Assembly: GCA_964619265.1 (NCBI GenBank)
Contig: CAZUCE010000039.1
Location: forward strand, 1-39,133
Reading direction: 5' to 3'
DNA from: CAZUCE01 sp964619265
Lineage (GTDB): Bacteria; Planctomycetota; UBA1135; GCA-002686595
DNA length: 39,133 nt
The notes under the pieces are model-generated. The model ran no database searches. It was not told where the DNA came from and saw only the letters and a list, made by a program, of their open reading frames with translations. This document shows positions 33,742 through 39,133 of this stretch, in pieces. Both the position numbers and the translations under genes were made by a program. The stretch's first letter is position 1. Each line of letters opens with the position of its first letter.

Positions 33742-34933
33742 GGCGAACCTCCCGGCGACGGATGTTGGCCTTCATGACGTAGTGGTCAATCAGGGGTGCA
33801 AAGACGTTCATGAAGAGGATCGCGAGCATGATGCCCGCGGGGTAGGCCGGGTTCAGAACGCGCACCATCACCATCAAGGCGCCGATCAGGAATCCGTAGA
33901 TCCAGCGTCCCAGGTTGGTTTGCGATGCCGACACCGGGTCGGTCGCCATGAACACAGCTCCGAAAGCGAACGAGCCGCTCACCAGATGCCAGTGCAACGG
34001 AATCGACATGTAGTGATCCGGCGCGGGGGATAGGGCGTTGAGCACCAGCACCGTCCAGGCCGTCCCAATCAGACATCCGGCCATGATCCGCCAGGAGCCG
34101 ATCTTGGAGGCGATCAAGACCACCGCGCCGATCAGGCAAGCAATCGCGGAGGTCTCTCCGATCGATCCGGGGATGAACCCGAACAGGCAGTCGGAAAGCG
34201 AATACAGATACTGCTCGCTGGCCCAGCCGTGATTGAAGAAAGTCGCCAAGGGCGTCGCTCCCGCGAACCCGTCGACCCAATTTTCCTTGGCCGCCGCCAC
34301 CCAGACCTCGTCGCCCGAGATCTGCTGGGGGTAGGCGAAGTACAGGAACACCCGCGCGGTCAGCGCCGGGTTCAGGATGTTCATGCCCGTGCCGCCGAAG
34401 ATCTCCTTGCCGATGATCACGCCAAACGCGATGCCAACCGCGACCTGCCACAACGGAATATCCGGTGGCAGGGTCAGCGGAAACAGCAACGAAGTGACCA
34501 GGAAGCCCTCGTTGATCTCGTGCTTTCGGACGATCGAGAAGATCGCCTCGATCGTCCCTCCCACCGCGATGGTCACGAAGTAGATCGGGCCGAATTGGTA
34601 CAGGCCGTCCCACAGGGCGCGCAGGTGGCCGGTCTCGCTGAAATCGAGAGCCAAATCCGAGGGCCGCAATCCGGTGTCGATCGTGGCGCGCATGACCTGG
34701 AAGCCCACGTTCCATATGCCAAACAGTGTGGCCGGCAAGAGCGCCAGCACCACCAGGATCATGGTGCGCTTGAGATCGATCGCGTCCCGCACGTGCGGTC
34801 CGGATTCGGTGCGATGTCCAGGGGTGTACAGGAACGTATCGGCCGCCTCGTAGACGGGATAGAGACGCTCGAGCTTGCCGCCCTTCACGAACAGGGGCTC
34901 GACCTTGTCGAGCTGATTGCGGAGGAACTTCAC
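33728..34933 (-). CDS. nqrB: Na+-translocating NADH:quinone reductase subunit B
   Basis: This 401-residue polytopic core subunit contains the Na+ pathway and quinone site. The covalent-FMN motif is DGFAGATPLA, with the acceptor threonine near residue 225. The NILNPALTARVFLYFAYP and MATDPVSASQT segments are hallmark sequences. It starts at ATG 34933, 4 nt after nqrA, and overlaps nqrC. Confidence 0.97.
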   Translation of the reverse strand: MKFLRNQLDKVEPLFVKGGKLERLYPVYEAADTFLYTPGHRTESGPHVRDAIDLKRTMILVVLALLPATLFGIWNVGFQVMRATIDTGLRPSDLALDFSETGHLRALWDGLYQFGPIYFVTIAVGGTIEAIFSIVRKHEINEGFLVTSLLFPLTLPPDIPLWQVAVGIAFGVIIGKEIFGGTGMNILNPALTARVFLYFAYPQQISGDEVWVAAAKENWVDGFAGATPLATFFNHGWASEQYLYSLSDCLFGFIPGSIGETSAIACLIGAVVLIASKIGSWRIMAGCLIGTAWTVLVLNALSPAPDHYMSIPLHWHLVSGSFAFGAVFMATDPVSASQTNLGRWIYGFLIGALMVMVRVLNPAYPAGIMLAILFMNVFAPLIDHYVMKANIRRREVRLGLQ

Positions 34934-34937
34934 TGTT

Positions 34938-36347
34938 TCAGCTTTCCTTCTCGATTCCGGTCAGCATCTCACGCAGCCAGCGCGTGATCGGCTGCTTGGA
35001 GTTGTCCACGTATTCGCACAGGGCGAGGTCTTCTTCGCACAACTCGAGCACGCCGAGTTTTTCGGCCGTCTCCACATCGCCCGAAGCCAGCGCCTTGATG
35101 AGCTGGGTCGGGAGAACGTCGAGCGGCATCACCGACTCGTACTGTCCGACCGGAACGATCGCGCGCAGGCTGCCGTTTGAGTCGGTGTCGTACTTGAAGG
35201 TCTTGCGGAAGAACTTGTCGAGCACCGTGTTCGAGTGGGTGTGCCGGCCGGCGACCGGCAGCGCCCAGGTGAGCAGCTCACGCTGGGTATCGTCCTCGAG
35301 CACGGTCAGTTGATTCGCGAACCGGTTCAGAAACCCGGTCGGGGAACCTGGTGTCGCGACGGCGCCATCCAGGGCGGACCCAGCGATCACCCGAGCCTCG
35401 CGGGCCTCGAACTCGTTTTGGGTCAGCTCGTAGGTCGAGGCTCCCCGGCGGGTGCGCAGAATCTTCGGCTCGCGGACCGTCGGCCCAACCAGAGCTACGC
35501 GGCGCTCCGTCGGGTGCATCCGGGTCGTAAACAACTGACCGATGTCGGCCACGGCCTGGGCACCGATGTGCCACACCAAACGATTCGGACCGACCGATTT
35601 CAGATGGTGGATGTGCGTCCCGACGCAGCCGGCGGGGTGCGGTCCCGTGAAGGTGTTGTGCTCCACGCCGTCCACCAAGCAAGCGCCCCAGTCCTCACCG
35701 CCCGCGGTGCATAGATAGACCGGCCCGGCTGGGCTACGGCTCCCGGGGTCTGCATCGATGGATTCCGTGAGTCGCTGAAGAACGGCCAGGCCCGCGCGGA
35801 AGTAAGCCTCGCGGCCCGCGATCAGCGCGCGCGGACTGACCGCTAGCGGCCTCGTGTCGATGCCCGTGACGAAGATCGCCGCGGGAACATCGGTCGAGCG
35901 CGCCACCGTGTCGTAGGGGCGCTGGCGCAGGTCGGGCCAAAACCCCGAGCGCAACAGAGTCCGCCGCAGGTCGGCGGCCGAGGCCTCTGCGACGTTCAAG
36001 TCGGGAAATGGCTCCTGCTCGCGGTCTTCCTCGACCTCAAGGATCATCGACAACACCACGCGCCGGGCGCCGCGCTGGATGTCGGCGACGCGACCGGAAG
36101 CCGGAGAGCAAAACAGCGCGTCTTCGTCGCGCCGGTCGATGAACAGGGGCTGGCCCAGACGAACACGATCACCGACCTCGACCAAGGGCTTCGGCTTGCA
36201 GCCGAGTGCCTCGCTGGAGGGCAGGATGGCGACGCGCTGGATGCCCGTCCGTTCGACGAGCGCGGGGGCCTCGCCGGCGAGGGCTGACGCCGACACGCCA
36301 CCGTGCAGGGGGACGTCGAAGCCGCGCCGGATGCGGATTGCGGACAT
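34938..36347 (-). CDS. nqrA: Na+-translocating NADH:quinone reductase subunit A
   Basis: This 469-residue peripheral subunit has the N-terminal RRGFDVPLHGGVSA, where the family often has IKKGLDLPI. A barrel-sandwich region follows, with KPLVEVGDRVRLGQPLF and SPASGRVADIQRGARRVV. The central CVGTHIHHL segment is also family-like. It is slightly longer than the usual 445-450. The ATG at 36347 is where conserved sequence begins; the longer frame to 36401 is not needed. It is the first gene of the nqr operon, behind a 391-nt promoter region. Confidence 0.96.
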   Translation of the reverse strand: MSAIRIRRGFDVPLHGGVSASALAGEAPALVERTGIQRVAILPSSEALGCKPKPLVEVGDRVRLGQPLFIDRRDEDALFCSPASGRVADIQRGARRVVLSMILEVEEDREQEPFPDLNVAEASAADLRRTLLRSGFWPDLRQRPYDTVARSTDVPAAIFVTGIDTRPLAVSPRALIAGREAYFRAGLAVLQRLTESIDADPGSRSPAGPVYLCTAGGEDWGACLVDGVEHNTFTGPHPAGCVGTHIHHLKSVGPNRLVWHIGAQAVADIGQLFTTRMHPTERRVALVGPTVREPKILRTRRGASTYELTQNEFEAREARVIAGSALDGAVATPGSPTGFLNRFANQLTVLEDDTQRELLTWALPVAGRHTHSNTVLDKFFRKTFKYDTDSNGSLRAIVPVGQYESVMPLDVLPTQLIKALASGDVETAEKLGVLELCEEDLALCEYVDNSKQPITRWLREMLTGIEKES

Positions 36348-36738
36348 GGGGTTGCGGGCGATCGCCTTGGGGGACCGGGCGGTCGACCGGCGCGACCCCA
36401 AAGAGAAGGGCGACGCCGGCGGTGCGTTGGGAAGGAGAGGACTCGGCCCGGAGGAAGTGATTCCTCGCGATGGGCTGGGCCCCGCGTAAGGGGGAAGCCC
36501 CGGGCCGGCTTCCGTCGTCCTGGGGGGATCGCGAAAACCGTTCGAGGGCGCCAGATGTTAGGCCCCACCCCGGGCCGATGGGAGCCTCGATCGGCGGGAT
36601 TGGGCGGGTTCTTCCCCGATCTGCACGCTGCCCACTCCAGGCCCGGCCCGGCTGGGAGCATCTCAGGCGATCCCCAAGCAGCGCGAGGGGGCCACCCCGA
36701 AGTGGCCCCACCCCCTCGGCCCCACCGACTTGGGGCCC
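36348..36738. other. nqr operon upstream region
   Basis: No gene is supported. Hairpins include TTGGGG/CCCCAA (36367-36401), ending 20 nt before the nqrA start where it could hide the ribosome site, and GGAAGCC/GGCTTCC (36493-36513). The far end (36688-36737) holds terminator-like stems of the upstream gene. The nqr promoter must lie in between but is not evident. Confidence 0.45.
36688..36737 (-). terminator. Double hairpin after the 36739-38571 gene
   Basis: GGCCCC/GGGGCC (36718-36723 and 36732-36737) starts right after the stop codon. GGGGCCAC/GTGGCCCC (36688-36695 and 36702-36709) follows as an 8-bp stem with a 6-nt loop. There is no T-tract. Two strong stems in a row between separately controlled genes suggest transcription ends here. 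Confidence 0.5.
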
Positions 36739-38571
36739 CTAGCGAGTCTGCGCGTAGAACCGCACCCGGTCCGAAAAGCGCTCCCAACTGTTCGCCGTGA
36801 TTCCTGAGAAGTAGTCGGAGAACAGCAAGGTGGGCCGGTCCGCAGAGCCGCCCGGCGAGCGCAGGTACAGAAGCTCTCCGAGCAGGGTCTCGATCGTTCC
36901 ATAGGTCTCGGCGGTCAAACCGGCCTGAACCCAGGAGGCGCTCTCCAGGCTGCGCAGCAGCGGCCCCAACTGGGGGTGCTCGAGCAATCCCTGCCCCTCG
37001 CCTGGGCCAGATTCGAGGGCCTTTGCTTGGGCGCGATCCTGCGAGAGGCCCATCAGCGCCCCACCGGCGAGCTCGAAGACCTCGAAAGCCCACCTTGCGG
37101 ACCCGAAGCCGAAGGAGACCACCGATTCGCCGTCCAGCGGAACCTCCTTCACATCCACGCTCACGCCGAACCACTCCGCGGCGGCTTCGACCAGCTGAGG
37201 CAGCTCGTCCGCAAAGATCTGAGAATCGTAAAGCTCCACCGCGAACGTCCCGGCTTCGAGCCACAGCGGAATCCGCGGCCCGCCCGGTCTCCCCTCCAAG
37301 ATCTCGCGCTCCAGCCCTTCGGCCATCTGCGCCTCCAGCGAAGGTCGGTAGGCCGCCATCGGCCCCGGAATCTGGGCCAGGACGTCTTCTTCCAGATCGA
37401 CGCCGAGCAAATCAGAAAGCGTCTCGACTTGATCCGAGGCCACGTCCCCCAGACCCGACTGGTAGGTGTTCGAAAGCGCTAGCCCGGTCTGAAACAACCG
37501 GTGCGGGTCGATATTCATCGCCGTGACCGAGCCAGCTTCCAGCGGGAAGCGCTCGAGCAAATGGAGCGGCAAGGGTCCAAAGGCGTCCAGCAGCTGATTC
37601 ACCCGGGCGCCGCGGGGCACATGGATCGCAAGCTCGACTTCGGAGACTTCATCCGGTCCAAGACGCGCTCCCCCCACGATCCACTCAACGCCGTCAAGCC
37701 CCAGGAACCGAGTAAAGTCCGGGGTCTCGCTGCCCTTCTCGGCTTCCCACAGTTTCTGGACGTTGATCCACAGCTCCGCCTGGGGAACGAAGCTGCGCGC
37801 CCCATTCGCTCGGTTCCAAATTGGGTTGTCCAGCACCGACGCCGAGACCTCGCCGGCTTCCATGGCGCGTGCGGACGCAAGCAGGGGATCGATCCAGGTC
37901 TCGATCCCCTGGCTTGCCGAAGAACTCACGGACAGATGCGCAAACCAGCTCTCTGCAAAAATCGTGGCTTCGTGAATCAACTCGCCTTCTTCCTCCGGCG
38001 CGGGCTGCACGATCCGAAAGCCATCGCGGTAGAAGACGGACAGCGCCTGTTGCTTGCGAGCCGCCATCCCCTGCAGCACGGCTTCGACTTCCGCCATGGG
38101 TCGTTCGGGAACGACGATCGTGCCGGACAACACCGCACCGAAGACCACCAACCAGCGTTTGCTGTCTACAAATTGAAGGAACTTCGTGACGCTGCCGTCG
38201 ATGGAAGCCGCCAGATCGTGGGCCTCGCGGGCGTCCGGCTCGAGCTTCGCGAGCTCGTCTGGGCTCGGGTCGAACTCGAGAACAATCCGCAGCTGCTCGT
38301 ACTCCTCGTCGACACTCCTCGCGAGCCCGTCCGGCTCGGAGAGAAATCGGTAGTGCGTGTTGGCGCGAGCCGCCTGACGCAAGCCATCCACGTCGGGGAT
38401 CCGCGCGACGAACAGAGCGTCCTCAGGGACCAGCCGAAGCGGGTCGAAGGAAGGGCCACCAGGGGGATCTCCATCCTGAGCGAAAGCCACAGAACTCAAG
38501 GAGCAGGCAACCAGCGAGCAAGCAGCGAACCAGGCCGCCGGCCTCGCTCGCAGAAGGGCAAGTTCAATCAT
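36739..38571 (-). CDS. Large exported protein of unknown function
   Basis: This 610-residue protein has a Sec signal peptide (residues 1-31, AFA cleavage motif). The mature protein begins with acidic, proline-rich sequence and LRLVPEDALFVARIPDVDGLRQA, a pattern seen in exported DUF3352-like proteins of planctomycete-type bacteria. Alternating strands and helices continue to the end (VVFGAVLSGTIVVPERP, VEWIVGGARLGPDEVSEVELAIHVP, AGSVTAMNIDPHRLFQTGLA). No catalytic motif, metal site or membrane helix is seen after the signal. It lies between ssrA and the nqr operon as a single gene with its own terminator-like hairpins. Confidence 0.75.
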   Translation of the reverse strand: MIELALLRARPAAWFAACSLVACSLSSVAFAQDGDPPGGPSFDPLRLVPEDALFVARIPDVDGLRQAARANTHYRFLSEPDGLARSVDEEYEQLRIVLEFDPSPDELAKLEPDAREAHDLAASIDGSVTKFLQFVDSKRWLVVFGAVLSGTIVVPERPMAEVEAVLQGMAARKQQALSVFYRDGFRIVQPAPEEEGELIHEATIFAESWFAHLSVSSSASQGIETWIDPLLASARAMEAGEVSASVLDNPIWNRANGARSFVPQAELWINVQKLWEAEKGSETPDFTRFLGLDGVEWIVGGARLGPDEVSEVELAIHVPRGARVNQLLDAFGPLPLHLLERFPLEAGSVTAMNIDPHRLFQTGLALSNTYQSGLGDVASDQVETLSDLLGVDLEEDVLAQIPGPMAAYRPSLEAQMAEGLEREILEGRPGGPRIPLWLEAGTFAVELYDSQIFADELPQLVEAAAEWFGVSVDVKEVPLDGESVVSFGFGSARWAFEVFELAGGALMGLSQDRAQAKALESGPGEGQGLLEHPQLGPLLRSLESASWVQAGLTAETYGTIETLLGELLYLRSPGGSADRPTLLFSDYFSGITANSWERFSDRVRFYAQTR

Positions 38572-38611
38572 GAAGCGAATCGCGCTATCGATCGATGGCG
38601 CGAACGTGAAA

Positions 38612-38968
38612 GGTGGAGGCGGCGGGAATCGAACCCGCGTCCTAGAACCGTCCGAACGTGGACCTCTACGTGCGTAGTCCCCAAAAGTTTTCTCGGTCCT
38701 TGCCTAGCTGGGGACACCCCGGCGCGGACTAAAGCCTCGGTAAAGTCTCGTCGATCCGCCCCGAGGCGCAACATCACGACCAGCCCGCTAATGGCGTCTT
38801 CGCAAGGCCACGGGCACTCCCCGCGAAGACGGCTGCTTAGTTAATTAAGCAGCGAGAGAATAGTTGTTGGCACGTAAATGCCTTCCCGAGGTTGTTAACG
38901 GGGTGGACTCGAGATCCCCGGCACGCCATCCACGCTGAATCGCTTCCAGTCGAAACCAGTGCGCCCCC
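38612..38968 (-). ncRNA. ssrA: Transfer-messenger RNA (tmRNA)
   Basis: On the minus strand the RNA begins GGGGGCGCACTGGTTTCGAC, the conserved 5' tRNA-like half. It ends with T arm GCGGG-TTCGATT-CCCGC and acceptor CGCCTCC plus A, which pairs with the first seven bases. The tag frame starts at GCC (38869-38871) and reads ANNYSLAA, stopping at TAA (38845-38847). This is eight residues, shorter than the E. coli tag, but with the usual LAA end recognised by proteases. The tag sequence is followed by a stem and pseudoknot-rich G/C segments. The RNA rescues stalled ribosomes with SmpB, which is not in this window. Confidence 0.95.
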
Positions 38969-39101
38969 GCGTGTAGCTCCCGGCGATCTTAGCACCTTCG
39001 CGCCGGGTTTCGACGCCCCCCGCGCCGAGGCGCCCCTGGTTTGCATCGCGCCCCTTCGGGGCCCTCGGCCCTGAGCGCCAGGTTGGTCCCGGGCGGCCCC
39101 C

Positions 39102-39133
39102 GCCCTAGCGACGCCGCCCTAGCGACGCCGCCC
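39102..39133. repeat. 14-bp tandem repeat at the right edge
   Basis: GCCCTAGCGACGCC occurs at 39102-39115 and 39116-39129, and the first four bases of a third copy end the window. The length of the array beyond the edge is unknown. Confidence 0.75.

Noticed and set aside
37501..38844. 447-residue plus-strand open frame
   Set aside because: It is antisense to the large exported protein and runs into the tmRNA gene; no recognisable motif.

Overview
The window is a GC-rich stretch of bacterial chromosome made up mostly of housekeeping operons. It contains no insertion sequence, integrase, phage gene, CRISPR array or rRNA that I can recognise. The gene content points to a diderm, respiring bacterium that uses sodium bioenergetics: lipoprotein signals with lipobox cysteines, a complete Na+-translocating NADH:quinone reductase operon, type II fatty acid synthesis genes, RecA, AlaS and tmRNA. 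The high GC, the eukaryote-like UDP-sugar pyrophosphorylase, the GLSLGEY form of FabD, the multihaem fusion protein and the many family-less exported proteins fit an uncultured marine Planctomycetota-like lineage. That taxonomic placement is inference, not proof.

Left part (1-10.2 kb). This is the accessory-like portion. It holds a histidine phosphatase, a small cysteine-containing ORF, an exported GyrI-like lipoprotein, a 598-residue unknown protein and a CvpA-like membrane protein. Next comes a lipoprotein that joins a degenerate 5'-nucleotidase-like domain to four CxxCH haem sites and a TPR tail. A cobalamin riboswitch (about 7660-7880) then precedes a single secreted protein (8042-9328). 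This is the most interesting locus, because it looks like a stand-alone B12-controlled surface protein, possibly a functional analogue of the BtuG-type B12-capturing proteins. A small unknown gene and tRNA-Leu(CAA) follow.

Middle part (10.2-28.7 kb). Nearly everything is on the minus strand. A zinc alcohol-dehydrogenase-like gene is coupled to a UDP-sugar pyrophosphorylase gene, and a small helical protein starts at TTG behind a perfect Shine-Dalgarno. Transcription order then runs recA, alaS, rpmF, plsX, fabH, fabD, fabG, acpP, fabF, so the fatty acid/phospholipid cluster sits with ribosomal protein L32 as in many bacteria. The L32 here lacks all zinc-ribbon cysteines. Upstream of recA lie a PfkB-type sugar kinase, a flippase-like LPG-synthase-type membrane protein and a HEAT-like lipoprotein. 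The recA and alaS leaders both carry strong RNA hairpins.

Right part (28.8-39.1 kb). nqrABCDEF (minus) is followed by apbE, which encodes the FMN transferase that flavinylates NqrB and NqrC. Convergent nqrM encodes the factor for the NqrD/NqrE iron centre. The complete enzyme and both maturation factors therefore sit together. A large exported protein of unknown function and an ssrA (tmRNA) gene with the short tag ANNYSLAA complete the window. The window ends inside a 14-bp tandem repeat.
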